From Brienomyrus brachyistius (lineage: Eukaryota > Chordata > Actinopteri > Osteoglossiformes > Mormyridae): 64,000 nt of DNA. The position numbers were made by a program, and so were the translations under genes. Positions 11,434-22,000 of this stretch are shown in pieces (the first letter of the stretch is position 1; each line of letters begins with the position of its first letter). Under the pieces are notes generated by a model. It saw nothing but the letters and a program-made list of their open reading frames with translations. It did no database searches and had not been told where the DNA came from. The stretch spans positions 1 to 64,000 of the forward strand of contig NW_026042668.1 of the NCBI RefSeq assembly GCF_023856365.1. Reading direction: 5' to 3'.

Positions 11434-11795
11434 TGTCCATCCATCCATCCATTTTCCAAACCGCTTATCCTACTGGATCGCGGGGGGTCTGGAGCCTATC
11501 CCGGAAGCAATGGGCACGAGACAGGGAACAACTCAGGATGGCGGGCCAGCCCATCGCAGGGCACACTCACACACTATTCACTCACGCATACACTCCTATG
11601 GGCAATTTAGCAACTCCAATTAGCCTCAGCATGTTTTTGGACTGTGGGGGAAACCAGAGTACCCGGAGGAAACCCCACGATGACATGGGTAGAACATGCA
11701 AACTCCACACACATGTGACCCAGGTGGAGACTCGAACCCGGGCCCTAGAGGTGTGAGGCAACAGTGCTAACCACTGCACCACCATGCTGCCCCCT
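11434..11795 (-). mobile_element. tRNA-derived SINE, full length, with 11-bp TSD
   Basis: Same family as 3182-3536. The minus-strand head is GGGGGCAGCATGGTGGTGCAG and the tail is GGATGGATGGATGGA. It is inserted in repeat B, flanked by the perfect duplication AAATGGAAAAC at 11423-11433 and 11796-11806. Its B box, GGGTTCGAGTC, is intact. Confidence 0.9.
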
Positions 11796-11806
11796 AAATG
11801 GAAAAC

Positions 11807-12591
11807 CATTAAATACAAAAGGAAAACAAAAGTGCTGTAAGACTGTATACTTATGTGTATGTTAGTAAAGGCTGTAGCTGACACAACGGACCCCACTAAT
11901 TAGAAAGGGGTAATTGTACACATGTGGCATCCAGTATGTTCTTCTATAACAGTTTTTAAAAAAAAAAAAAAACTCACATTACACAAATTGGCACTATCAA
12001 AACGAGGATTATGGGGAAAATGGGGACTGTGATGGAGATTACATACACGTAGGCATGGTATTTAGTTTTTTTTAATCTGGTCACCTTCCAGAGTAATTGT
12101 AAACTAAAACCATCTTCACCCTATTTGATTCTTTATAAATGGACAATCAGTCGTGCAGTAAATGGGGGTATAGAGAGACACAGAGCTTGTCTAACAAGAA
12201 ACCCTGGGAAGCTAACATTAATAGGGTGGGTATGGATAGCAAAACCATTGATACAGATTACAGATTTATATCTCACCTGAACCCTGGCGGGCTCCGTGCC
12301 AATAGGGGTTGGGATTAGGGTTAGTTAACTTAAGTAGTAATATTGATGTGTATATTCTCCTATTCTCCAGTCAGTGAATCGTGAAACGTAATGTTAATAT
12401 GTTTCTATACCTATATGTTCTGCTTAAAAACCCATAAAGGCAAGCACAGTGTTTAGACATTCTGTTACTTAGACTAGTAAACACTAAGATCCTTCAGCTT
12501 TCAATTAACCTGACACAACAGTCTAAACAACAAATGTGTGCCATGTCATTTGTCATCTTTACATCTTGTATCCTTTATATGGTAATTGGAT
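11807..12591. other. No recognisable gene
   Basis: The start continues repeat B past the SINE. Beyond that I see AT-rich sequence with no supportable feature. Confidence 0.4.
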
Positions 12592-12665
12592 TTTCAAGGT
12601 GGAATTGCAGGTCGATCATTTTAAGGATCTAGATGTAAACCTCCCTGGTGTTGCTTTAATATTTT
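12592..12665. repeat. Direct repeat flanking gypsy relic, left copy
   Basis: TTTTCAAGGTGGAATTGCAG through CTCCCTGGTGTTGCTTTAAT recurs at 13919-13993 with a few differences. The pair brackets the integrase relic at 12780-13300 and could be remnants of LTRs, but no TG...CA ends or TSD could be fixed. Confidence 0.6.
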
Positions 12666-12779
12666 TTTTGCACAATTTGCTTCACACACTTCCTCCAGCA
12701 GAGAAGCTTACAATACTACACCCCACCAAATGACTGGATGATGCCTTTTTATTTAAGGTCTGGCTGTGAGCCTCGATTA

Positions 12780-13300
12780 CCGATACACTATCTTCAGGCT
12801 CCTGCCGGGATCAGTCAGTATGGTGGACCTTTGGAGGAATGGGTACAAAACCATCAGGAAAGTTTGCAGGTGCTTCAAGAGTATGTGAAGGCTTAGTTGG
12901 AGGAACAAGCCACACCACGAAATCGGAAACACAATGAGTTGGTTAATGATTAGGGGTTTGATGAAGGTCAGCTGGTGTGTTTGCGGAACCATGTTCGAGG
13001 TAAAATACAGGATCATTGGGATGCCTGTTTGTATATGGTAGTTCGGTGTCCCCAAGATCAGGGTGCAGTTTACTCTGCAACTCCAATGGAGGGGGACGGG
13101 GTTGTCCGTCAAGTTCACCGAACAGAGTTGCGTCCAGTACCACAGGGGGTTGTTATGTCAGGGGAAGATGTTCTGGTAATGTCTCCTGAGTCTGGGTTGC
13201 CCACAGGGGCAACAGAAATGGAATCGGATGAGGACTCTGTGGTTTTACGGGGACAGGGCTGGTGGGAGGGGTCGCAATAGAGCATCCACAAGTAGGCCTC
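12780..13300 (+). pseudogene. Ty3/gypsy-type integrase C-terminal relic
   Basis: The open frame at 12975-13280 carries CLRNHVRGKIQDHWDA, YMVVRCPQDQGAVYSATP and GDGVVRQVHRTELRPVP. This matches the C-terminal GPY/F-like region of Ty3/gypsy integrases, where the strand series is followed by a conserved VHR-x-LRP. Upstream, out of frame, are traces of a coiled linker (SLQVLQEYVKA-like). The catalytic core is not visible. It is a truncated, frame-broken pol remnant. Confidence 0.65.
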
Positions 13301-14440
13301 GTATAATGGAGGAGGTTATGTCCCCCCCGAGGTGTAGAGACCAGTTAAACGTTCGGTGAGGTCCACCACTGGTCATCATACCAACCCTTATAAGTTACCA
13401 CGGTCAGTGAATGATCGTTCGGTTGGGGAGGAAGACCAGTGGTTTGGGGATAGAATTCTTAGCTGTGATCGTTGGGTCATCAATTTCATTTTGGGGGATG
13501 GATTGTAGCCAGGCAATTATAGGCAGGTATAGGAACTGCAGTTCGGACTGGAGGCATAGCCGGGGCGAGATGGCTGTGCATGTTCCGATGGTAGGGCATA
13601 TTGGCAAAGGAGCAGGCACGGGAAAGACAGGCAGGGTCCTGATAGATTTGGTGGAGCATCGGCGGGCATATTGAATTTGCAGTGTAGCAGCCTTTCTGTT
13701 TGCTTGTTTCAGGGGTGAACAATCTTATCCGCAAAGGGCCGGTGTGTATGCAGGTTTTCGCTGCAACTCCCTAATTAGATTTCTAATTAGAGGACTGATT
13801 AGCTGAAGAGTCCTCATACCTGGTTTTGAAGAGCTGACCTAAAGGTTACCCCAAAAACCTGTTTTTTTTTTGTTTGAATGGGGCAGTGAGTCATGGGGTA
13901 AACTACTGTTCTTTAGGGGTTTTCAAGGTGGAATTACGGGTCGATAATTTTAAGGATCAGGTTGTAAACCTCCCTGGTGTTGCTTTAATATGTTTTATCT
14001 GAGGTTGTATCGTGTATTATCAAGCCAGCCGGCTTAGTGGCCTCGGGAGCGGGGTTTAGTGGGAGCAGCTGGCTAGTTTTATTTTCTTTTTTGTTTGTGT
14101 CTTTTTCTTTGTTGTATGTATATTTTGGGTTCATTATTAGGCAGGCTGGGCCTTTTGGCACCTGTAGTCTGGGTGCTGGATTGCCCATAGGGGTCTTTTT
14201 TATTGCTGTGATTTGCTGTGTCATTCACTAGTGTGATTTGTGCTGGATGTGTTTTTAAGGTTGTGCTGTGGCGTGTACCTGAGCAAACTTTGGGCAACCT
14301 GTTCTCTTGTTGGCTTTATTGACAAAGGGTGGATTAGTCTAATTACGGCCTGCTACAAATAGCTGCATATAACGTATAAAAAAAATCACCTTATGGGTGC
14401 TCCGTAGGGTAGCAAGATCTTGAGTTTTTTTTACAGTACT
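13301..14440. repeat. Possible 3' non-coding part of the gypsy element
   Basis: Holds the second copy of the direct repeat (13919-13993). Around 14190-14340 are T-rich and GTG-rich stretches reminiscent of LTR R/U5 sequence. The boundary cannot be set. No gene is seen. Confidence 0.35.
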
Positions 14441-14461
14441 CGGGTACGTTTTAAAATTTTC

Positions 14462-14563
14462 GACCAATCAGCAAACATTATTCTGACAGCATAGCTGGGA
14501 AACCAATGAAAAGTGAGTGCAACGTTCTAGAACTTGACTTCGGGTTGACGCTCCCTATAAAAG
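14462..14563 (+). promoter_or_regulatory. Promoter-like cluster: two CCAAT boxes, heat-shock-element-like palindrome, TATA box
   Basis: In order: GACCAATCAGC (14462-14472), AACCAATGA (14501-14509), the perfect palindrome GTTCTAGAAC (14524-14533), which contains TTC-nn-GAA as in a heat-shock element, and CTATAAAAG with TATAAAAG at 14556-14563. A start site near 14585 would leave a roughly 70-nt leader before the ATG at 14655. Spacing and order are typical of a strong RNA polymerase II promoter. Function is inferred. Confidence 0.55.
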
Positions 14564-14654
14564 AGCTGGGTACTGCTTCAAGGCGTTCAGTTGGCGCTAC
14601 CTCCTGATAGAGTAGCACTGTACGGCTCTTGTTCCGTAAAACAACATCAAAAGG

Positions 14655-14943
14655 ATGAAAAAAAAAACAATATTTAAAGAAGACGAAAAAAATCAATTTT
14701 TAAAGAAGACGAAAAAAACATCGTCTAAAAAAATAAGCCAAAAAAATAATATCCGAAGAAGGAAAAACATGCAAAGTAAAAAAAAACAAACAAAAATAAA
14801 AAACAATATCCAAAGAAGAAGGAAAAAAACATCCAAAGGGAGAAAAGAAGAACTGAAGGGCCAACGAGGTAGGAGGAAATACAAATTTCGTTTCAGCACC
14901 GTTGGAGTGCCAAGCCGTGAAAAGCATTTGGCCAGAAGACAAG
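14655..14943 (+). CDS. Candidate first exon encoding a lysine-rich protein
   Basis: From the ATG at 14655, 96 complete codons run to a good splice donor (CAAG|GTAAGTG, exon end 14943, phase 1). The product is extremely basic: runs such as KKTKKTSSKK and RRRKKTSKGRK over the first 70 residues, then a more mixed stretch with STVGVPSREKHLARRQ. No domain is recognised. It could be a nuclear or nucleolar protein, or a chance ORF in A-rich DNA, since AAAAAA-rich sequence produces lysines. The placement about 70 bp downstream of a CCAAT/TATA cluster and the clean donor argue for transcription. I could not identify exon 2, and unspliced the frame stops at 15056. Confidence 0.35.
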
Positions 14944-15596
14944 GTAAGTGTTGTATCTGTTATTTTAAAACAGCGCTTTTCAAAATGCTGCTTTATAATC
15001 GTTTGAGATCGTTAGCCAGTGTGACAGCTGAAGGCTTTTTGAGTTTACCAACATAAAGTTTTATTTCTGTATTAGGACATTGTCAGGAACAATGATGTGT
15101 TCATCGCTATGATGTGGTCAAAAAGCGATGCATTGAATCTTAGAAACATTTGTGATTTTTCAAACGATGCTTTTCCTTTTATTTAATCAGTAAAATTTCC
15201 ATCGGTTTTATATAGTGCCCCTTGAAATATGTCTTTAGCTCATTTTCCGGGCATTTTACTAGAATGCATCCTGAGAAATACACAAGCTCTGCTGCATTTC
15301 CGTGCCTCGATGTTTAGTGCCGAGTATAATTGTTGCAGTTGCCTTTTATATATTCCATGAGACCTGTTGGTACCAAGAGAAGTGTGAGACTGTCAGGGTG
15401 AATTTATCATACAATCGCACGCATAAATACCTGAGGGTTGCCAGTCCTTTTGCGTTGTTACAGGAGGACTAGAGCTGACGAGTGTGTTTCTACACACTAT
15501 CAAGGGCATTGTAGTACAGTTTTCTCAGGTGGGAGAATGCTGCCGATCTCCTATTTGACAATACAGCCCTTGATATATTAGAATATTACAGAACTA

Positions 15597-15940
15597 GAAG
15601 CCTTTTGCAAGGAAGAATGTGAGAAAATCCCAAGTACAAGAACTGAAAGCCTTTCAGCTGGCTATAAGAAGCGCTTGTAAGCTGTGATATCTGGCAGAGG
15701 AGGTGTTACTAAGTACTGATTACGTAGGGTGCCCAAACTTTTGCAGAGTGCCATAATAATGTTTTTATTTTGTAATTTTGTTCAATTTATGGCATAAAAA
15801 GTAACTATTCATCAATGTTTGCTGAAAATATTGTGTATTTTTCCCCCAGTTCCTAAAGAGACTGTATTAACTGATATTGTTGCTTTTGTAATTGAAAAGA
15901 TGTTATTTGTCAAGGGGTGCCAAACCTTTGCATAAGACTG
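15597..15940 (+). pseudogene. Tc1-like transposase C-terminus and terminal repeat, relic
   Basis: Plus-strand codons at 15597-15719 read AFCKEECEKIP, a variable stretch, then AGYKKRL, a stop, and AVISGRGGVTKY. That is the conserved C-terminal end of Tc1-like transposases (E-W-x-x-I-P ... K-R-L ... G-x-T-K-Y). Downstream, GGTGCCCAAACTTTTGCAGA near 15730 and GGGGTGCCAAACCTTTGCAT near 15914 resemble the terminal repeat, which ends at about 15940 in GACTGTA. The in-frame stop and lack of the N-terminal part mark it as dead. It is a different Tc1 family from the copy at 19503. Confidence 0.6.
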
Positions 15941-15941
15941 T

Positions 15942-16060
15942 ACACAGTGTGTGTATGTGTTTATGTGAGTGTGTGTCTGTGTGTGTGTGTGTATATATAT
16001 ATATGTGTGTGTGTGTATATATTTCTGTATATGCATGTGTATATATATATTTATATATAG
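15942..16060. repeat. (GT)n/(AT)n microsatellite
   Basis: Alternating GTGTGTGT and ATATATAT runs with minor interruptions. Simple sequence only. The peptide-like reading frames through it are meaningless. Confidence 0.9.
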
Positions 16061-16159
16061 TTCACACACATTCAAACTTATTTGAATACACATTCAAAAT
16101 TATTTTTATTATTATTATTTTCGTTTTTTTTTTTTTTTGTGTTTTGAAATTTTTTATTT

Positions 16160-17013
16160 TTGCAATGGAAATAAAAATAAAGCAGTCCTCCGTAGAGGAG
16201 GGGTGGTGGAGGGAATATATATATATATATACATATATATAAAATAATTGTCACACAACTGGGGTGACATGCCTATCCTGCTCACCCAATTTTAGTGCAC
16301 TTTAGTTATGCATAATGACCTTCTAGTCTCGATACACCCATATATATATATGTATATATATATATAGTTTTTTTTGTTTTTTTTTTTGCAATAGACAATA
16401 AAAATAACGCAGTTCTCCATAAAGGAGGGATGGTGGATGGAATATATATATACATATATATAAAATAATTGTCACACAACCTGGGTGACATGCCTTGCCT
16501 GCTCACCCAGTTTTAGTGCACCTTAGTTATTCATAATGACCATCTAGTCTCGATACACCCATAAATATATATGTATATATATATAGTTTTTTTTGTTTTT
16601 TTTTTGCAATAGACAATAAAAATAACGCAGTTCTCCATAAAGGAGGGATGGTGGATGGAATATATATATACATATATATAAAATAATTGTCACACAACTT
16701 GGGTGACATGCCTTGCCTGCTCACCCAATTTTAGTGCAACTTAGTTATCCATAATGACCAACTAGTCTCGATACACCCATATATATATATATATATGTAC
16801 ATATATATATAGTTTTTTTATTAGCAATAGAAAAGAAAAATAACGCAGTTCTCCGTAAAGGAGGGATGGTGGATGGAATATATATATATATATATATACA
16901 TTTATATAAAATAATTGTCACACAACCTGGGTGACATGCCTTGCCTGCTCATCCAATTTTAGTGCACTTTAGTTATCCATAATGACCATCTAGTCTCGAT
17001 ACACCCATGAATA

Positions 17014-17076
<63 letters not shown>

Positions 17077-17263
17077 TTTCTGTTTTTTTTTTGCAATAGA
17101 CAATAAAAATAACGCAGTTCTCCGTAAAGGAGGGATGGTGGATGGAATATGTATATGCATATATATAAAATAATTGTCACACAACCTGGGTGACATGCCT
17201 TGCCTGCTCACCCAATTTTAGTGCACTTTAGTTATCCATACTGATCATCTAGTCTCGACACAC

Positions 17264-17326
<63 letters not shown>

Positions 17327-17630
17327 GATATTTTTTCTTTTTCTTGTGTTTTTTTTTCGCAATGGATATTAAAAATAAAGCAGTCCTCCGTAAAGGAGGG
17401 GTGGTGGAGGGAATATATATATACATATATATATAAAATAATTGTCACACAACCTGGGTGACATGCCTTGCCTGCTCACCCAATTTTAGTGCAACTTAGT
17501 TATCCATAATGACCAACTAGTCTCGATACACCCATATATATATATATATATATGTACATATATATAGTTTTTTTATTAGCAATAGAAAAGAAAAATAACG
17601 CAGTTCTCCGTAAAGGAGGGATGGTGGATG

Positions 17631-17678
<48 letters not shown>

Positions 17679-17781
17679 TTATATAAAATAATTGTCACAC
17701 AACCTGGGTGACATGCCTTGCCTGCTCACCCAATTTTAGTGCACTTTAGTTATCCATACTGACCATCTAGTCTCGACACAC

Positions 17782-17852
<71 letters not shown>

Positions 17853-18272
17853 GATATTTTTTCTTTTTCTTGTGTTTTTTTTTCGCAATGGATATTAAAA
17901 ATAAAGCAGTCCTCCGTAAAGGAGGGATGGTGGATGGAATATATATATAAAATAATTGTCACACAACCGGGGTGACATGCCTTGCCTGCTCACCCAATTT
18001 TAGTGCACCTTAGTTATTCATAATGACCATCTAGTCTCGATACACCCATAAATATATATGTATATATATATAGTTTTTTTATTAGCAATAGAAAAGAAAA
18101 ATAACGCAGTTCTCCGTAAAGGAGGGATGGTGGATGGAATATATATATATATATATACATTTATATAAAATAATTGTCACACAACCTGGGTGACATGCCT
18201 TGCCTGCTCACCCAATTTTAGTGCACTTTAGTTATCCATAATGACCATCTAGTCTCGATACACCCATGAATA

Positions 18273-18349
<77 letters not shown>

Positions 18350-18536
18350 TTTCTGTTTTTTTTTTGCAATAGACAATAAAAATAACGCAGTTCTCCATAA
18401 AGGAGGGATGGTGGATGGAATATGTATATGCATATATATAAAATAATTGTCACACAACCTGGGTGACATGCCTTGCCTGCTCACCCAATTTTAGTGCACC
18501 TCAGTTATCCATACTGACCATCTAGTCTCGACACAC

Positions 18537-18597
<61 letters not shown>

Positions 18598-18809
18598 GAT
18601 ATTTTTTCTTTTTCTTGTGTTTTTTTTTCGCAATGGATATTAAAAATAAAGCAGTCCTCCGTAAAGGAGGGGTGGTGGAGGGAATATATATATACATTTA
18701 TATAAAATAATTGTCACACAACTGGGGTGACATGCCTTGCCTGCTCACCCAATTTTAGTGCACCTTAGTTATCCATAATGACCAACTAGTCTCGATACAC
18801 CCATAAATA

Positions 18810-18841
<32 letters not shown>

Positions 18842-19261
18842 GTTTTTTTGTGTTTTTTTTTGCAATAGACAATAAAAATAACGCAGTTCTCCATAAAGGA
18901 GGGATAGTGGATGGAATATATATATACATATATATAAAATAATTGTCACACAACCTGGGTGACATGCCTTGCCTGCTCACCCAATTTTAGTGCACCTTAG
19001 TTATCCATACTGACCATCTAGTCTCGATACACCCATATATATATATATATGTATATGTACATATATATAGTTTTTTTATTAGCAATAGAAAAGAAAAATA
19101 ACGCAGTTCTCCGTAAAGGAGGGATGGTGGATGGAATATATACATACATATATATAAAATAATTGTCACACAACCTGGGTGACATGCCTTGCCTGCTCAC
19201 CCAATTTTAGTGCAACTTAGTTATCCATAATGACCAACTAGTCTCGATACACCCATAAATA

Positions 19262-19293
<32 letters not shown>

Positions 19294-19500
19294 GTTTTTT
19301 TATTTTTTTCGTAATGGACAATAAAAATAACGCAGTTCTCCGTAAAGGAGGGATGGTGGATGGAATATATATATACATATATACATTTATATAAAATAAT
19401 TGTCACACAACCTGGGTGACATGCCTTGCCTGCTCACCCAGTTTTAGTGCACCTTAGTTATCCATACTGACCATCTAGTCTCGATACACCCATAAATATA
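16160..19500. repeat. AT-rich minisatellite, about 14 units of 216-272 bp, with higher-order structure
   Basis: The block ATAATTGTCACACAAC...GGTGACATGCCTTGCCTGCTCACCCAATTTTAGTGCAC...TAGTCTCGATACACCCATA recurs at about 16243, 16462, 16682, 16909, 17169, 17440, 17690, 17952, 18168, 18440, 18705, 18938, 19155 and 19397. Each unit also has a variable (AT)n run, a T-rich run, and the short dyad CTCC-GTAAA-GGAG. Length differences come mostly from the (AT)n. Variants such as GGAATATGTATATGCATATA occur at both 17146 and 18418, so a block of about 1.26-1.27 kb has itself duplicated. The array is interrupted by the insertions at 19503-21945, and a final half-unit follows. Confidence 0.93.
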
Positions 19501-19502
19501 TA

Positions 19503-20671
19503 TACTGAACAAAAATATAAACGCAACACTCTTGTTTCTGCTCCCATTTTTCATGAGATGGACTTAAAGACCTACAATTCATTCCAGATACACAATATTA
19601 CCATTTCTCTCAAACATTTCTCACAAATCAGTCTAAATGTGTGATAGTGAGCACTTCTGCTTTGCTGAGATAATCCATCCCACCTCACAGGTGTGCCACA
19701 TCAAGATGCTGATCTGACATCATGGGTAGTGCACAGGTGTACCTTATACTGCCCACAATAAAAGGCCACCCTGGAATGTGCAGTTTTTTGCTTTATTGGG
19801 GGTCTGGGGACTCAGAACCGGTCAGTATCTGGTGTGACCACCATTTGCCTCATACAATGCAACACATCTTCTTCGCATAGAGTTTATCAGATTGTCAATT
19901 GTGGCCTGTGGAATGTTGGTCCACTCCTCTTCAATGGCTGTGCGAAGTTGTTGGATATTAGTGGGAACTGGTACACGCTGTCGTATACGCCGGTCAAGCA
20001 CATCCCAAACATGCTCAACGGGTGACATGTCCGGTGAGTATGCTGGCCATGCAAGAACTGGGACATTTTCAGCTTCCAAGAACTGTGTACAGATCCTTGC
20101 AACATGGGGCCGTGCATCATCTGTCTGAGTGGCTGGTCTCAGACGATCTTGGAGGTGAACCTGCTGGATGTGGAGGTCCTGGGCTGGTGTGGTTACACGT
20201 GGTCTGCGGTTGTGAGGCCGGTTGGATGTACTGCCATATTCTCTGAAACGCCTTTGGAGACGGCTTATGGTTGAGAAATGAACATTCAATGCACGAGCAA
20301 CAGATCTGGTTGACATTCCTGCTGTCAGCATGCCAATTGCACGCTCCCTCAATGCTTGTGGCATCTGTGGCATTTTGCTGTGAGACAAAACTGCACATTC
20401 CAGGGTGGCCTTTTATTGTGGGCAGTATAAGGTACACCTGTGCACTACCCATGATGTCAGATCAGCATCTTGATGTGGCACACCTGTGAGGTGGGATGGA
20501 TTATCTCAGCAAAGCAGAAGTGCTCACTATCACACATTTAGACTGATTTGTGAGAAATGTTTGAGAGAAATGGTAATATTGTGTATCTGGAATGAATTGT
20601 AGATCTTTAAGTCCATCTCATGAAAAATGGGAGCAAAAACAAAAGTGTTGCGTTTATATTTTTGTTCAGTG
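19503..20671 (-). mobile_element. Tc1-like transposon, internally deleted, with about 285-bp inverted repeats
   Basis: Both ends read (T/C)ACTGAACAAAAATATAAAC inward and are flanked by TA target duplications at 19501-19502 and 20672-20673. The inverted repeats span about 19503-19786 and 20387-20671 and are nearly identical, including CATCTTGATGTGGCACACCT-type sequence. They enclose one ORF (19822-20388, minus). The element has landed in the AT-rich satellite. Its left end matches the truncated copy at 8795 almost base for base, so the family was recently mobile. Confidence 0.93.
19822..20388 (-). CDS. Tc1-like transposase, internally deleted in frame
   Basis: A 188-codon frame starts MSHSKMPQMPQALRERAIGM. 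Residues about 8-70 form the N-terminal paired-type helix-turn-helix (STRSVARALNVHFSTISRLQ). Around residues 75-90 (HIQQVHLQDRLRPATQ) the sequence jumps to DDARPHVARICTQFLE, the second catalytic aspartate region, then SPDMSPVEHVWDVLDRR with the catalytic E, and ends EANGGHTRY. Intact relatives are about 340 residues, so roughly 150 residues with the first catalytic Asp are missing. The frame stays open through the deletion. The product should bind the inverted repeats but cannot catalyse transposition. Confidence 0.9.
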   Translation of the reverse strand: MSHSKMPQMPQALRERAIGMLTAGMSTRSVARALNVHFSTISRLQRRFREYGSTSNRPHNRRPRVTTPAQDLHIQQVHLQDRLRPATQTDDARPHVARICTQFLEAENVPVLAWPAYSPDMSPVEHVWDVLDRRIRQRVPVPTNIQQLRTAIEEEWTNIPQATIDNLINSMRRRCVALYEANGGHTRY

Positions 20672-20708
20672 TATGTATATGTATACATATAGTTTTTTTT
20701 GTGTTTGT

Positions 20709-20925
20709 GAAAACGGGTCTTTAATCGGGGAAACGGAGCGGGTAGAGCAGGACGGAACGCAGGCATTGACAAACTACAATGACGGACAGGGCAAACAGGT
20801 AAGACCAGGACTTAAAATAGGTCATGACTAATCAAAGTAATCGGGCAAAGCAGGAGACGATCAGGGAAGCACACGTGGGTAATCAGGGGGCGTGGCACAC
20901 ACGAGGAGCGGACAAGCCGGGCATA
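20709..20925 (-). mobile_element. LTR-like segment (same family as the solo LTR at 60492)
   Basis: Shares ordered blocks with the LTR at 60492-60768: AAAACGGGTCTTTAATCGGG-like start, CAATGACGGACAGGG, CACACGTGGGTAATCAGGGG, GCGTGGCACACA and GGAGCGGACAAGCCGGGCAT. The left end grades into AT-rich DNA and the right end lacks the terminal TGACA, so it is incomplete. On the minus strand it follows the proline-rich ORF, the place of a 3' LTR. Confidence 0.65.
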
Positions 20926-21943
20926 TATGTATATCTATATAAAACCTCATTAATGAGGGACAGGGAACAGAACGGACAGACAGAACTGGCACAGGGGAAG
21001 GAGCCAGGACAAGACTTGACATAAGACAGGAAAGGCAGAGAAACAGATCAGAAAGGGGGACACGGAGGGAACAGGCAGGACAAAAGGACCGGGAGTGAAC
21101 GAAGGGAACATCGGGGAAAGAGGAGCAGAAGCCAGAGGGACGAGGGACAAAGAGAGGAGGGACAGAGACAGGAGGAACAAAGCGAGGGGGAGCAGAGGCA
21201 GGAGGGACAAAGACGGGAGGCCAGGGAGAGAAGGAGGGGGAACCAAGAGGAGCCCGAGGGAGACCCAGCGGGCGACGGGAGGCAGCCGGAAGGGCTGCAG
21301 GCGGCCGGGAGGCCGGAGCCGGAGGGGCCGAGGAGACGGGGTGAGGGACAGACGCAGGGACGAAGGAGGGAGTCGGAGGGGAGACCAGGGAAGGGGACGA
21401 AGGAGCTGGAAGGGACCCTGGCGAGGGCAAGGAGAGAGGGGGAGCCGCAGCAGACGGCGACGTCCTCCGACACGCCAGAGCGGGAGGACCAGCAGGCGAA
21501 TGAGGAGCCGCCGTCGGGGGGCCCGCAGGCAACCGATAAGACGCCGGAGGAGGGACCGAGGCAGGGCGACGAGGCCGCGGAGGGGGACCCGCAGACGACA
21601 GCCGACCCGGAGGGCCAGGACCCGCAGGTGCCGACCAAGCCCTAGCGCCGGCGAGGGAGGGCGAGCCAGGGGGCTGGGCGGGTGGGACCCCAGCCGTGCG
21701 TCTGTGTCCTCTCCCCTTATGGGACACAGACATAAGGACCTGCGGCCGGGGTCGGGCTCGTCGGGGTGAGGGTACCAGAGTCACAGGGGGAGAAGGGACT
21801 GGAGTGGGGCCAGGGACTGGAGCTGCAGGCTGCAGAGGGGGCGCCTGCCCGGGAGCTGCAGGCAGGGAAAGCGCCTCGGACGTGGGCGCGGTAGCTGCAG
21901 GCAGCGGAGACGGCTGCTCGGGCTCTGGGGCCGCAGGGGGCAC
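20861..21943 (-). CDS. Proline-rich ORF (360 codons) next to an LTR
   Basis: A long minus-strand frame, extremely rich in Pro, Ala and Ser, begins MPPAAPEPEQPSPLPAATAP and ends TPPDYPRVLP, reading into the LTR-like segment. No enzyme or zinc-finger motif is visible. A shorter relative with the same start style and the same last residues lies at 42158-42478, also directly abutting an LTR of this family. The GC- and purine-biased composition could keep several frames open by chance: overlapping ORFs exist at 21048-21638 on this strand and 21095-21769 on the other. Coding status is uncertain. Possible identity is the 3' internal region of a Ty3/gypsy-like element. Confidence 0.4.
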   Translation of the reverse strand: MPPAAPEPEQPSPLPAATAPTSEALSLPAAPGQAPPLQPAAPVPGPTPVPSPPVTLVPSPRRARPRPQVLMSVSHKGRGHRRTAGVPPAQPPGSPSLAGARAWSAPAGPGPPGRLSSAGPPPRPRRPASVPPPASYRLPAGPPTAAPHSPAGPPALACRRTSPSAAAPPLSLPSPGSLPAPSSPSLVSPPTPSFVPASVPHPVSSAPPAPASRPPAALPAASRRPLGLPRAPLGSPSFSPWPPVFVPPASAPPRFVPPVSVPPLFVPRPSGFCSSFPDVPFVHSRSFCPACSLRVPLSDLFLCLSCLMSSLVLAPSPVPVLSVRSVPCPSLMRFYIDIHICPACPLLVCATPPDYPRVLP

Positions 21944-21945
21944 TT

Positions 21946-22000
21946 ATTTTATTATATAAAATAAGTGTCACACAACCGGGGTGACATGCCTTGCCTGCTT
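21946..22000. repeat. Orphan half-unit of the AT-rich satellite
   Basis: TATAAAATAAGTGTCACACAACCGGGGTGACATGCCTTGCCTGCTT matches the array unit at 16160-19500. It shows that the Tc1 element and the GC-rich LTR block were inserted within the array. Confidence 0.85.

Noticed and set aside
16300..19410. Many minus-strand ORFs rich in Tyr-Ile (YIYIYIY)
   Set aside because: They are translations of (AT)n microsatellite in the repeat array, not genes.
21095..21769. Plus-strand Arg/Gly-rich ORF of 224 codons
   Set aside because: Antisense to the proline-rich frame. Both arise from the same GC-biased sequence, and no domain supports the plus-strand version.
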